64,000 bases of DNA from assembly GCA_029243025.1 (NCBI GenBank), contig JAQWSU010000052.1:1-64000 (forward strand), given 5' to 3'. Below, one piece after another: positions 38,101-46,556 of the stretch. A program made the position numbers and the translations under genes. Under the pieces are notes generated by a model. The model did no database searches, was not told where the DNA came from, and worked only from the letters and a program-made list of their open reading frames with translations. Positions within the stretch are counted from its first letter, which is position 1. Each line of letters opens with the position of its first letter. This DNA is from Pirellulaceae bacterium (GTDB lineage: Bacteria > Planctomycetota > Planctomycetia > Pirellulales > Pirellulaceae).

Positions 38101-38992
38101 CCAAAATATATTCCCCCGTCGCACTCCCCAGCGACTCGGGACGATCATGCAAATAACGGACTGCCCCGTCGGTTTGTTCGACAAGTGGATCGTCGTCGAT
38201 TGGAAACAAGTCCGACGGCACCTCGCTTCTCACAACGGAAACACCCTCGGCATCGAATCGATGCGTGCCTAACTCCAAATTCCGCACCGCACCTTCGTTA
38301 GTCGGATCATGAAAGCGGACAGTTCCTTTCGAAACAATCACTTCCGTCAAGGACGGCTGAATACGAACCTCGAATTTGGCTTCCCGCCCCACTAGCCTTA
38401 GCTCAGCGGTGTCAACGACGAAATCAATCATGGCAGAGGGAACATCGACGCACAATCGACCATGTGTCAGACGAGCATGATCTTCATCGATGACTTCAAA
38501 TTCAGCCGGACCATCGATTGCGATTCGCACACCGCTATCCAAACGCTGCCTCAGCTGGCCACCGCTCCAGACACGACTGCCAGGCACCACATGGGCTCCC
38601 ACGTAAAACGTGTCGGTCGCGTCACTCGACACATCAGCTTTTGAAGCACCCGTCACCAAACCTAGCACCCGAGGCTTTGCCGCTCGCGACATCCCCTCGT
38701 TACCCAGTCGCCCAACCCGGGAAACAACAACACCCACAACAAGAGCAACCACAAACGCAAGCACAACAAGATAAATATTTCCGCGTGGGCTTAAGGTGTG
38801 CGTCTCGTCCAACGCTGTCGAATCGCAAACCGCTTCGCGGGTTTCACCAAGCAATCTTTGCCACATTCGCATTTGCAAGCCCCAACTCATCTTTGGATCA
38901 TTGCTATTTCCATTAACGGTATCGGCATTCCACCAAGCCAAATCAAGAAGCTTCTCCTCGGCAGCACTCTCGCGACAGCAAGCAGTCAACAC
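35162..38992 (-). CDS. FecR-like domain fused to DUF1587/1592/1588/1585 cytochrome-like protein
   Basis: A 1276-residue protein. One transmembrane helix (IYLVVLAFVVALVVGVVV) is followed by a FecR-like beta domain (SGGQLRQRLDSGVRI, RLVGREAKFEVRIQPSLTEV). Next comes a haem-type CxxCH site (YCQDCHSGSEP), DUF1587/1595/1592 blocks (VRRLNRTEYENTLRDLL, RLSYFLWASAPDEELMRLA), and DUF1588 with a second CxxCH (ECARCHDEIDPPGFALESYD). A DUF1585 tail closes the protein. The family belongs to large secreted planctomycete proteins of unknown activity. The N-terminus is odd: the anti-sigma part seen in FecR relatives is missing and no ECF sigma gene lies upstream. The exact start is uncertain (an ATG near 38890 is possible). 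Confidence 0.85.
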   Translation of the reverse strand: MLTACCRESAAEEKLLDLAWWNADTVNGNSNDPKMSWGLQMRMWQRLLGETREAVCDSTALDETHTLSPRGNIYLVVLAFVVALVVGVVVSRVGRLGNEGMSRAAKPRVLGLVTGASKADVSSDATDTFYVGAHVVPGSRVWSGGQLRQRLDSGVRIAIDGPAEFEVIDEDHARLTHGRLCVDVPSAMIDFVVDTAELRLVGREAKFEVRIQPSLTEVIVSKGTVRFHDPTNEGAVRNLELGTHRFDAEGVSVVRSEVPSDLFPIDDDPLVEQTDGAVRYLHDRPESLGSATGEYILAFRETDVPVRLDQGIAACDVIPGRARLGGESASEIQVLAGAMVESFMISFGGPAADALQGAGRIRFKKPVLGLIVNRAGLAATNSLFGGEVDLVLGGDVNRLPAWVTVSDDRRTLGFEWTNVTEVQQLRVLVDASVDSKSQLDSQLSSAVMEFTRRYCQDCHSGSEPEAAVSFDEQDGGLTGLDSVALWTRVYDQVQASSMPPESSLSPTVPEREQFLRDTQLALLDAERNHRRRFGRSDVRRLNRTEYENTLRDLLSLPNLQVKGLLPPDGIADGFDKSADALDISPVHIVRYLDAADHALARAIQPTRKKLPSEIIRFEIKASDEAGDRETLRNSLLGFHNMVKMGIAVPMVGTEVDRSLEVARGNFTLFDYGYIKDQAPFFDGVAILVNSKGTQQFWIKPLQANRSGYYRLRVRGFGIETQAGALKPATQMETIAFYANNSRLLGRCDVPPNQPATGEITVWLDAKDQISVLPTSAPNKHLKLPEKQPFAWHHFDSRGVCMQWFELEGPLEFMPSDQDPLFGGLQKKTVFFSSQPSLTNAEGRKFTVTSRYPLKDASRLLNTFAEKLLRRPIRSGDTELAKQVVTAKIRGGDGLLEAVLSGYRTLLCSPDFLLMHENIGELSGYALANRLSYFLWASAPDEELMRLAGSGQLLRNEVLTDQVDRLLDHPKSDRFVAHFLNHWLDLKSIELTEPDSQLFPEYNQLILESMLEETRAYFAEMLAEDLGVRYLVDSDFLMINQPLAELYQIAGVEGSEIRKVLLPPDCHRGGLLTQASLLKVTANGTTTSPVVRGEFVLTKFLGTPPPPPPESVAAVEPDIRGTQTIREQLAAHREMTECARCHDEIDPPGFALESYDVLGRFRTHYRVAIGKAQKGVAKRVNGKPALYKLGKPVDASGVLKDGRAFDGIDQFRDYLVERDRELARNLLKQYLAYSTGAPVGFSDREFVEQTLDRVSEEEYGIRSMIHAVVQSRLFREK

Positions 38993-39422
38993 AAGCAGTC
39001 AACGCAAGCATCCGCCGCAAGCAACACTAAAAACTCGGCAATCCGATCAGTACTGACAGCACCGTAGCCGCCAGAGGGCAAACAGAAGATAAAAACAACG
39101 TGCCAAACGATTTACTCGAGATACTAAGACGAGTACCCACATTTCATTATCAGAGAATTCACTGCGTGTTCCGAACCGAAACAAATCCAGTACGTATCAG
39201 ACAGCTCAACCTGCAGACAGGCCGCCAGCAATGGCGTCACCGATGAACTCGGAACAAAGAAACGGTACAAGCGAAAATACAAATGGCGAACGGATGTACA
39301 GCCGATAAATGGAAGAGTGCCGGCCGCATTTCTGTTTCGATAATTTGACAGAGTTGCATGCGGAGAAGAAACACGTCAACATTTAGGTCAACGACCGTGA
39401 AAATCTGGAGAAGTCTCAACTG
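38993..39422. other. Divergent intergenic region
   Basis: About 430 bp between the FecR/DUF1592 gene (minus) and vanZ-like gene (plus). A direct repeat of AACACAAGCAGTCAA/AACGCAAGC is seen near 38988-39010. No gene, RNA or clear promoter is recognised. Confidence 0.5.
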
Positions 39423-39764
39423 ATGCAACCATTGCGAAACGTTATTCGCCCGATCCTGGCAATCTCCATCGTCGCTTTGACAATTGGATCATTACAGCCA
39501 TCCAACGGTGGCGGCATTCCAAGCATGAATGACAAGTTGCTGCATTTCGTCGCCTACGCTTTTGTTGGTCTTCTCGCGATCGCAGCCTTTCGGCGTCGAA
39601 CCAACCAAATTGGATTGCTTCTATCGTTGACCGCCCTTGGGGTCGCGCTGGAATTTGGGCAACTGTTTGTGCCCGGCCGTGCGTTTGAACTCTGGGACAT
39701 GGCGGCCAATAGCTGTGGCACCCTTGCCGCTTTCACCACGAGCCGCATCTTCCCAAGCGTCTGA
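39423..39764 (+). CDS. VanZ-family membrane protein
   Basis: A 113-residue membrane protein with three to four hydrophobic segments. It shows the VanZ signature: an aspartate-lysine-histidine block MNDKLLHFVAYAFVGLLAIA, then SLTALGVALEFGQLFVPGRA and FELWDMAANSCGTLAAF. VanZ proteins are small polytopic proteins first known from teicoplanin resistance; in environmental bacteria their role is unsettled. The gene stands alone, with trmL beginning 117 bp downstream. Confidence 0.85.
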   Translation: MQPLRNVIRPILAISIVALTIGSLQPSNGGGIPSMNDKLLHFVAYAFVGLLAIAAFRRRTNQIGLLLSLTALGVALEFGQLFVPGRAFELWDMAANSCGTLAAFTTSRIFPSV

Positions 39765-39881
39765 CTCAGTCATTCACTGCCAAGGAACCACAGCGCCCAC
39801 GATGCGACTTGACGACGCTGACAGGAGGCGCGTTATGAGGATTTCAATTTCAGTCAGCGTCTTCCAACGCGAGCCTCAAGC

Positions 39882-40379
39882 TTGATTGAACCACTCTTCA
39901 ACGTCGTTCTTCATGAGCCCGAGATCCCGCAGAACACGGGAAACATTGGCCGCACGTGCGTCGCGACCAACTCCAAGCTCTGGATTGTCCGGCCGACGGC
40001 GTTCCGACTGGACGATCGCAATTTGCGACGCTCGGGATTGGATTATTGGCAACACTTAAACTGGTCGGACGTCTCGAACTGGGAAGCGTTGGCGGCTGAC
40101 GTCGCCCCGGAACGGATTTGGTATTTTTCAAAACGTGGCCGACGATGCTACACCGATGCTGCCTATCAACGTGGGGACTATCTGGTTTTCGGCAGTGAAA
40201 CCAAAGGGCTTCCGCCGAGTTTGATTGAACAGGACGAACGTCGCACGCTTCAGATCCCGATGTCCTCGAATGTGCGGAGCCTCAATTTATCCAACAGCGT
40301 GGCCATTGTGCTTTACGAGGCGCTGCGACAGCGGGGAATTGACCCGTCTCAATCGAATGATGCAGCTGAGAATTACTGA
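39882..40379 (+). CDS. trmL: tRNA (cytidine/uridine-34-2'-O)-methyltransferase TrmL
   Basis: A 165-residue SPOUT methyltransferase that modifies the wobble base of certain leucine tRNAs. Motifs: FNVVLHEPEIPQNTGNIGR near the N-terminus, LVFGSETKGLPPSLIE in the middle, and the trefoil-knot region IPMSSNVRSLNLSNSVAIVL at the C-terminus. The start is TTG at 39882; no ATG or GTG upstream gives a sensible protein and the N-terminal consensus begins right there. The last 7 bases overlap the convergent gene. Confidence 0.95.
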   Translation: MIEPLFNVVLHEPEIPQNTGNIGRTCVATNSKLWIVRPTAFRLDDRNLRRSGLDYWQHLNWSDVSNWEALAADVAPERIWYFSKRGRRCYTDAAYQRGDYLVFGSETKGLPPSLIEQDERRTLQIPMSSNVRSLNLSNSVAIVLYEALRQRGIDPSQSNDAAENY

Positions 40380-41989
40380 TAGATCGGTAGATGACGGTAG
40401 TAGACCTCTAACATGTAGAGGCTAAGGCAGGTGACATAAAGCCGTCCTCCGTGGGTGCCCCATTGATCATCGACTGGAGACCAACTGCCTCTTTCCGCGC
40501 CAGCTCGTGTCTGCGTTGCGGGTAATTCCTTCCGCATCACACGGTTCCAACTATCCCAGGCATCCCCTCCCATGTGATGGAGCACCTGCGTCGCGTAGTA
40601 CCAGTAATACACGTTTCGTTGCTGCATATTCATCGGCTCGTCGCCGATAATTTCCACACCGTTTTGGAGACGTGGATCATCCTTTTCCCACCCTAGATAT
40701 TGCCGACAGAGCAGCGCCTCGGCGGTCATCGGATAGGTCGCGTCGTTACCGGGTTGGTAGCCATAGCGGGCCCCATCTGCCGCGACAACGCGATCGAGAT
40801 AACCGCTAATTCGCTCCAGCGTCTCACTGGGCACCTCAAGCCCCGCCATCATGGCGCTTTGCAGCCCCATTACAAACCAACCGGTAACCGATGTATCACT
40901 GTCGAACCCCGGGCGATAACGCCAGCCGCCGAGTGAATCTTGAGTCTTAACGGCATAGTCGACCGAGAGCTGAGCCGGTTCGCGCAAGCGAGAATCCTTC
41001 GTCATGCCGTAGAGCTCGCAAATGGCGATCATCGCCTGAGCTTGACTGTACAAGCGATGGTGAGCAACGTTTCCCTTGAAGAAATCACCTTCCTTATTTT
41101 GCATTTTCAATAAGGCATCACTACCCCGTTTGACAACCGCTTTAAAATTGCCCGCCTTGTGAGTGTTTCCAGCTCCGAGGAAAGCGAGCAACGCCATGGC
41201 CGTTGCAGCGGTTGGATTCTCGTTGTAGCCGCCATCGGAATAAGGGCCCGCCAACGACCAGCTGCCATCCGGCAATTGATTTTTCTTAAGCCATTCGAGC
41301 CCCATCGTGACGGCTTCCTCCGTCATTGCGTTACCGCCGTAAGCGGCCAACAGGGCTTTTTTCATGCCCGGTTCGCGACCGGTCAACGCGACGCCAATAT
41401 GAGGAGCAATTAAATCGCTGGTCGAGTTCAACCCCAAGGGATCCAGTTGCACCTCCGCCGGAGCGACTAAAGGCTGATCGACCTCCGGCAAATCATCCGG
41501 AGTCAATACTTGCTCCAGAGATTCCTCGTCATCCAGGGCCACGCGAATGGAATCCTCTTCCAATTGCTCGCCAAACTCATCGGCGAATTGAGCACTGATC
41601 TGAAGCGCTTTCGGAGCCACCGTCGGCAGTAAGATTAGCCCCATCACGAGCAACATCGCCATGTGCAATAACAGGCTGATCAACCAGGGTGGGGTGGCGT
41701 TAACCAGATTTTGGCGAACCGGATCATCTGGCTCCATCCGCGCCCCCTCAGGATCCGACAAATCTGATTCAGTCTGGATCACCAGTTCATGTGGATCAGC
41801 GGGTCGATCGGGAAGTGGGCGCTGCCCAACTTCCGATGGGACTGCACCGACCGGTGTTCCTTGGGGCTTACCCGGCACGGGGGGGGATACCCCCGGGGAA
41901 CCCGCTTGGGCTCCGGCAGAAGGCTCCAACGGAGGAGGCGTGACGCCCGACGAAGGCGACAGGGTCGACGAATCCCGTCGAGAATCCAT
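40373..41989 (-). CDS. Terpene-cyclase-fold repeat protein with one membrane helix
   Basis: A 538-residue protein. The N-terminal 90 residues are Pro/Ser/Gly-rich (SPSSGVTPPPLEPSAGAQAG) and presumably cytoplasmic. One transmembrane helix follows (PWLISLLLHMAMLLVMGLIL). The rest has prenyltransferase/squalene-oxidase alpha-alpha barrel repeats (ALEWLKKNQLPDGSWSLAGP is approximated by GLEWLKKNQLPDGSWSLAGP; YAVKTQDSLGGWRYRPGFDS; RYGYQPGNDATYPMTAEALL). The cyclase DxDD motif is not evident, so an enzymatic role is doubtful. ATG 41989 is preferred over 42112, which adds a basic stretch without support. It converges with trmL. Confidence 0.8.
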   Translation of the reverse strand: MDSRRDSSTLSPSSGVTPPPLEPSAGAQAGSPGVSPPVPGKPQGTPVGAVPSEVGQRPLPDRPADPHELVIQTESDLSDPEGARMEPDDPVRQNLVNATPPWLISLLLHMAMLLVMGLILLPTVAPKALQISAQFADEFGEQLEEDSIRVALDDEESLEQVLTPDDLPEVDQPLVAPAEVQLDPLGLNSTSDLIAPHIGVALTGREPGMKKALLAAYGGNAMTEEAVTMGLEWLKKNQLPDGSWSLAGPYSDGGYNENPTAATAMALLAFLGAGNTHKAGNFKAVVKRGSDALLKMQNKEGDFFKGNVAHHRLYSQAQAMIAICELYGMTKDSRLREPAQLSVDYAVKTQDSLGGWRYRPGFDSDTSVTGWFVMGLQSAMMAGLEVPSETLERISGYLDRVVAADGARYGYQPGNDATYPMTAEALLCRQYLGWEKDDPRLQNGVEIIGDEPMNMQQRNVYYWYYATQVLHHMGGDAWDSWNRVMRKELPATQTRAGAERGSWSPVDDQWGTHGGRLYVTCLSLYMLEVYYRHLPIYQ

Positions 41990-42306
41990 ATTTTGCCTCG
42001 CAATCAATCGAGCGAATTTACCCGAGCCTGACCGATCCAACCGCAATTCGACGACACGGACCGCGGCGAAATCATCGTTCCAATCTGATTCCAGTGAGCA
42101 GCATCGCTCCACTACAGTCTAAGTCGGTCCCCCCATTGCATCAAGCAACAACTCTTTTTCCGGAAGTAGGTTAGGAGGACGAAAACTAGCCTTTTCATGT
42201 TGAATAATAGGAGTTGCCGGAGAAAAGGGTCAAGAGTTTCGACCTTGTGTGACGATCTGCATTATTCACTTCGGGAATGGCCCCTTTCCGGAAAACAGAG
42301 ATGAGT

Positions 42307-42312
42307 TACAAT
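42307..42312 (+). promoter_or_regulatory. Possible -10 box of the initiator tRNA
   Basis: TACAAT lies 14 bp before the tRNA 5' end. A poor -35 candidate (TTTCCG) is 16 bp further upstream. Weak evidence, included because a promoter is required here. Confidence 0.3.
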
Positions 42313-42326
42313 GGGCCAAATCACGA

Positions 42327-42403
<77 letters not shown>

Positions 42404-42465
42404 TTTTTAATTACCGCCGAAACCTCACTTTAGGTTACCTGCCGGCGGTCGGCAGTGCGGCTCGG

Positions 42466-42496
42466 AAGACACGTGCAAAACGACACGTGTCTTTTT
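42466..42496 (+). terminator. Perfect hairpin with U-tract before the integrase gene
   Basis: AAGACACGTG and CACGTGTCTT pair over 10 bp around an 8-base loop and run into a T5 tract. It lies between the tRNA and the recombinase, with the recombinase's Shine-Dalgarno (GGAG, 42497-42500) immediately after. It can end tRNA transcription; it could also act as an attenuator. Confidence 0.75.
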
Positions 42497-42508
42497 GGAG
42501 CTCGCAGC

Positions 42509-43687
42509 ATGCCGAAACTCTCCGCCGCTATGCCGAAGTATCGTCGGCACAGCAATGGCAAACATGCCATTGTCACACTCTCAGGTAAAACCCACTACCT
42601 GGGCCACTTCGGTAGCCCCGATAGCAAACGTGAGTACGATCGGCTCATCGCCGAATGGCTGCTCATCGGCCGGCAACCCGTCCGACCCCATGAAACCCAA
42701 ACGATTTCCGTCGTCGAAATGGCTGCCGCCTTTCAACGCCACGCAAAACAATACTACCGCAAGCACGGGAAACCCACGCGTGAAGTCGGCTGTATCGTCG
42801 AGGCGCTTCGCCTCATGTGTGAACTGTACGGTCGACAGCCTGTCCACGACTTTGGCCCCCTAGCTCTCAAAGCAGTACGCGAACAAATGATCCAAAAGGA
42901 TTGGTCGCGCGGTTATATCAACAAGCAAATTAGCCGGATCACACGCGCTTTCCGTTGGGCTGCCTCCGAAGAATTAATCCCCGCAGACGCGCCACACGCC
43001 CTGGCAATGGTCGCCGGTCTCAAAAAAGGCAGGACCAGAGCCTTTGATCGGCCACCCGTCCAAATCGTTGACGATGAGACGATCAACCAAACACTTCCCC
43101 ATTTGCCGCGGGTCGTGGCCGATAGGGTTCGCTTCCAACGTTTGACCGGATCACGCCCCGGCGAAATTTGCTCCTTAAAACCCTGCCACATTCACTCAAA
43201 AGGAGAAGTCTGGAGCTACCACGTCGCCGATCACAAAAACCAACACCACAACCAATCGCGTATTATCCCCATCGGCCCCCGGGCACAGGACATCCTGCGG
43301 CCTTACCTGTCAGACCCGCAACGCTTCTGCTTCTCACCAGCCAAAAGCGAAGCTGACCGCCGCGCTAAAGCTAATTCCCAACGAAAGACACCCGCATCCT
43401 GTGGCAATCGTCCTGGTAGCAATCGCAAACCGTCGCCAAAACGAAAAGCTGGCGAAAGCTATACGACGAATTCTTATCGCCGTGCCATCCATCACGCCTG
43501 CCAACAAGCGGGGGTCGATAAATGGTCACCCAACCGACTTCGGCACACGGCCGCCACCGAAATTCGCGAACAATACGGCATCGAAGCAGCCCAAGTGGTA
43601 CTGGGCCACAAAACCGCGAACATCACTGAGGTTTATGCCGAACGAAACGACCGGTTGGCAAGGCAAATTGCCAGAGAGTTAGGCTAA
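42509..43687 (+). CDS. Tyrosine recombinase (integrase) of the tRNA element
   Basis: A 392-residue site-specific recombinase. The N-terminal part is a core-binding SAM-like domain (about residues 65-165). The catalytic domain has Arg216 (RLTGSRPGEICSL), Arg345 in NRLRHTAAT, His367 in VVLGHKT and the nucleophile Tyr376 in TEVYAERN. The first histidine of the HxxR box is Asn342, a variation I recall from planctomycete integrases. ATG 42509 has GGAG 8 bp upstream. An insert rich in Lys, Arg and Ser (residues 285-315) lies before box II. Its position next to the attachment site supports catalysis of integration at the tRNA. Confidence 0.93.
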   Translation: MPKLSAAMPKYRRHSNGKHAIVTLSGKTHYLGHFGSPDSKREYDRLIAEWLLIGRQPVRPHETQTISVVEMAAAFQRHAKQYYRKHGKPTREVGCIVEALRLMCELYGRQPVHDFGPLALKAVREQMIQKDWSRGYINKQISRITRAFRWAASEELIPADAPHALAMVAGLKKGRTRAFDRPPVQIVDDETINQTLPHLPRVVADRVRFQRLTGSRPGEICSLKPCHIHSKGEVWSYHVADHKNQHHNQSRIIPIGPRAQDILRPYLSDPQRFCFSPAKSEADRRAKANSQRKTPASCGNRPGSNRKPSPKRKAGESYTTNSYRRAIHHACQQAGVDKWSPNRLRHTAATEIREQYGIEAAQVVLGHKTANITEVYAERNDRLARQIARELG

Positions 43688-44157
43688 GCCCAACGTCGCC
43701 CCCGACCTGACGCAAAAGCTGCTCAATCGTCTCAACGAAAGCTCCGGCCAAACCTGCACTGACGGGAAAAGGCCGGGTAGGGCGGTCGGCACACGCCCAA
43801 AAGTCATCGGAGTACCCACCTCCAATTGGCCTTCCCTTGCTCTCTCCACAAAGGGGCGACGACTCTGGCCTTGAAAGTCCCCGTCGAAAAGGTTGGACAT
43901 AGGCGATCGACCAGAACCGCTCTGAGTCGCAGTGACGTGCCCGGGAGTAGCCAGCAATGTGAGCCGATGAATACTTCTACACTAGTGCAAAAGGCTCAAA
44001 TTGGCCTTCTGCGGAGATGTGGCCAAAATGGCGATCTCAGGTACACATTCTCGACGGTGTACCTGAAGGCCCTAACAGACGATTTGCTGTACAGAACTTT
44101 GCCAAGATGGTTTACTGGCGGACGTGCTACACACTTCAACGGGACGAGGGGGAACCG
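43688..44157. other. Element interior without a recognised gene
   Basis: About 470 bp between the recombinase and the LRR gene. Short frames on both strands have no recognisable products. The last bases provide the ribosome site GAGGGGG for the LRR gene. Confidence 0.5.
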
Positions 44158-45996
44158 ATGAGATCACTATTTGCACTTGCCATCTTTCTATCTGTGTCGC
44201 CTGTCGCCATGGCCGTCGATACCGATGGCGATGGTTTATTGGACTTGATGGATGTGCCGGGGTTTGATCCCGATGCTTTCTCAAGTGATTACGCTGATTC
44301 TGGCGTTTAGGATCTAGATGGTGCAAGTCAGCTGAGCAGCTTGTTGCAGCACCTTCCCCTTTCCGAGAACCAAATCACGAGCATCGAAGCGGGTGACTTC
44401 GAGGGGCTGAGCAGCTTGACGGGGCTTTACCTTGTGAACAACCAAATCACGAGCATTGAGCCCGGTAGCTTCGAAGGGCTGAGTAGCTTGACGAGTCTTA
44501 GCCTTGACCGCAACCAAATCACGAGCATCGAGGCCGCCACCTTCCAGGGGCTGAGCAGCTTGACGTCGCTTGGGCTGAATGGCAACCGAATCACGAACAT
44601 CGAAGCCGGCACCTTCCACGGGCTGAGCAGCTTGACGAGTCTTAGCCTTGGCCGCAACCAACTCACGAAAATTGAGCCCGGTAGCTTCGAGGGGCTGAGC
44701 AGCTTGACCCAGCTTAGCCTTCCCAGCAACCAAATCACGAGCATCGAAGCGGGTGACTTCGAGGGGCTGAGCAGCTTGACGAGTCTTAGCCTTGACCGCA
44801 ACCAAATCACGAGCATCGAGGCCGGTGACTTCGAAGAGCTGAGCAGCTTGAAGACGCTTGGCCTTTCCGAGAACCAAATCACGAGTATTGAGGCCGGTGA
44901 CTTCGAGGGGCTGAGCAGCTTGACGAGTCTTAGCCTTGACCGCAACCAAATCACGAGCATCGAGCCGGGTGACTTCGGGGGGCTGAGCAGCCTGACGACG
45001 CTTTACCTTGGCAACAACCAAATCACGAGTATCGAGGCCGGTGACTTCGAGGGGCTGAGCAGCCTGACGAGTCTTATCCTTTTCGGCAACCAAATCACGA
45101 GCATCGAGCCGGGTGACTTCGAGGGGCTGAGCAGCTTGAAGAACCTTAACCTTCGCAACAACCCAATCACGAGCATCGAAGCCGGTGACTTCGAGGGGCT
45201 GAGCAGCCTGACGACGCTTTACCTTGGCAACAACCAAATCACGAGCATCGAGGCCGGTAGCTTCGAGGGGCTGAGCAGCTTGACGGAGCTTGAATTCGGC
45301 AGCAACCAAATCACGAGCATCGAGCCCGGTAGCTTCGAGGGGCTGAGCAGCTTGAAAATGCTTTACCTTTACGGCAACCAAATCACCGAACTGAATTTGA
45401 CTCAAGCTAGTTTGCAAAGTCTGGGATTTCTCCGATCGGATGCTCCCGTGGCCAGCTTGTTGCTTGACGATGCACTGCTGAGCGACCGGTCTCTGCGCGT
45501 CATTCTTTCCAAAACGCATTCATTGTCCAATGTGTCGCTGGTTGGGCTTCGGTTTTCCGGTGATCAACCTGCGAACCTTTCAGGGCTACTCAATATTGGT
45601 AGTCTCAGCAATCTAACGGTCGACGAAGGCCTGTACAAAAGTTATACCGACGAACTGAATGGGTTTGCTGCCGAAGCTGGAAACACGCTGTCGGTCATTT
45701 TCTATGGGGACGCGAACCTGGACGGCAAGTTCAACAGCAGCGACCTTGTGCAGGTTCTGGCGTCTGGGAAGTACGAGGACGATATTGCTGGGAACTCTTA
45801 CTGGACCGAAGGCGACTGGAATAGCGATGGCGATTTCGATACGGCCGATCTGATCGTTGCTTTTTCTGGAGGCATCGACTCGGCAGGTGGACGCTACGAG
45901 CAAGAGGCGGTAGTTAATGCGGTACCGGAGCCGAGCAGCTTTGCGTTGCTGACGCTCGCCGGGCTCTTCTTACTGACAAAGCGTAGACGCGTTTGA
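44158..45996 (+). pseudogene. Leucine-rich-repeat, dockerin and PEP-CTERM protein with in-frame stop
   Basis: ATG 44158 follows GAGGGGG and opens a signal peptide (MRSLFALAIFLSVSPVAMA) and a calcium-binding-like DTDGDGLLDLMD. Codon 51 is TAG (44308-44310), and the same frame continues (DLDGASQLSSLLQHL) to the end. After the stop come 14 leucine-rich repeats of 24 residues (consensus NQITSIEAGDFEGLSSLTSL), a dockerin-like pair of calcium loops (DANLDGKFNSSDLVQVL; DWNSDGDFDTADLIVAF), and a PEP-CTERM sorting tail (VPEPSSFALLTLAGLFLLTK, then RRR). The intact product would be a surface or matrix protein sorted by exosortase. With the stop, the secreted repeats have no signal. Readthrough or recent loss are alternatives. 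Confidence 0.8.
44367..45390 (+). repeat. 72-bp tandem repeats encoding LRR units
   Basis: Fourteen units of 72 bp with very similar DNA (for example CAAATCACGAGCATCGA and GAGGGGCTGAGCAGC recur with few changes). Low divergence suggests recent expansion or gene conversion. The regular codon phase also keeps one antisense frame open, which is not a gene. Confidence 0.9.
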
Positions 45997-46127
45997 ATAT
46001 CCCCGGGGTTTTCATTGGCGGACTTTCGCCGAGTAGGCCGCGTTAAGCACTCGAGCAATGCCGGGTTGTCTGCAACTAGGCTTATCCGGTCCTGAATCCA
46101 GCATCTGCAAGCTCTTGCGAGGATATC

Positions 46128-46187
46128 ATGAGAACACTGCGATTCGTTGCCTTGCTGGCATCAACTCTGGCTGCCGAAGACGGCTAG
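46128..46187 (+). pseudogene. Signal-peptide remnant
   Basis: GCGAGG precedes an ATG that opens MRTLRFVALLASTLAAEDG, a signal-peptide-like start that stops at once. It resembles the beginnings of PEP-CTERM proteins, whose tail-like remnant lies nearby on the other strand. Short and uncertain. Confidence 0.35.
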
Positions 46188-46340
46188 CTTTCGCGGGGCT
46201 TCGGCTAGACGGATTTCGGCAACGTCGAAACGGTGGTAGCAAGTGATATGATCTTAGCTACTGAGAGCCGGAAGGACTCACCGCTCTCGCCGTCCCGCAG
46301 GAGCAAGTCGTTCGCCAGTAACAGCCGGTACGACTTCGCA

Positions 46341-46415
46341 TTTTGTTTTGACGACCGGCAGCCCAACAGTGCCAACAGACTCAGGGCCAACAACGCAAAG
46401 CTGCTTGGCATCTCC
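46341..46415 (-). pseudogene. Remnant of a PEP-CTERM sorting tail
   Basis: On the minus strand, EMPSSFALLALSLLALLGCR closely resembles the PEP-CTERM tail of the LRR gene (PEPSSFALLTLAGLFLLTKR). The usual P-E-P is changed to E-M-P and no coherent protein precedes it. It is probably a leftover of a second PEP-CTERM gene in the element. Confidence 0.45.
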
Positions 46416-46556
46416 AGTCGCAGGCTCCGCTTACTCGCTCGGCACCGGTGGCCGCGTCCGTCAGGTACAACGGTAGCTGAAACGCTATGGATACAGTCTA
46501 GGCCTTTAGATTCGCAATCACTTCCCCGAGGCCTCCTATTCCGCAACTCGCCTCGC

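Noticed and set aside
44314-45519. 401-codon open frame on the minus strand across the LRR gene
   Set aside because: It is created by the 72-bp periodicity and codon bias of the sense strand. It has repeated AAQPLEVTG units but no start context or known fold.
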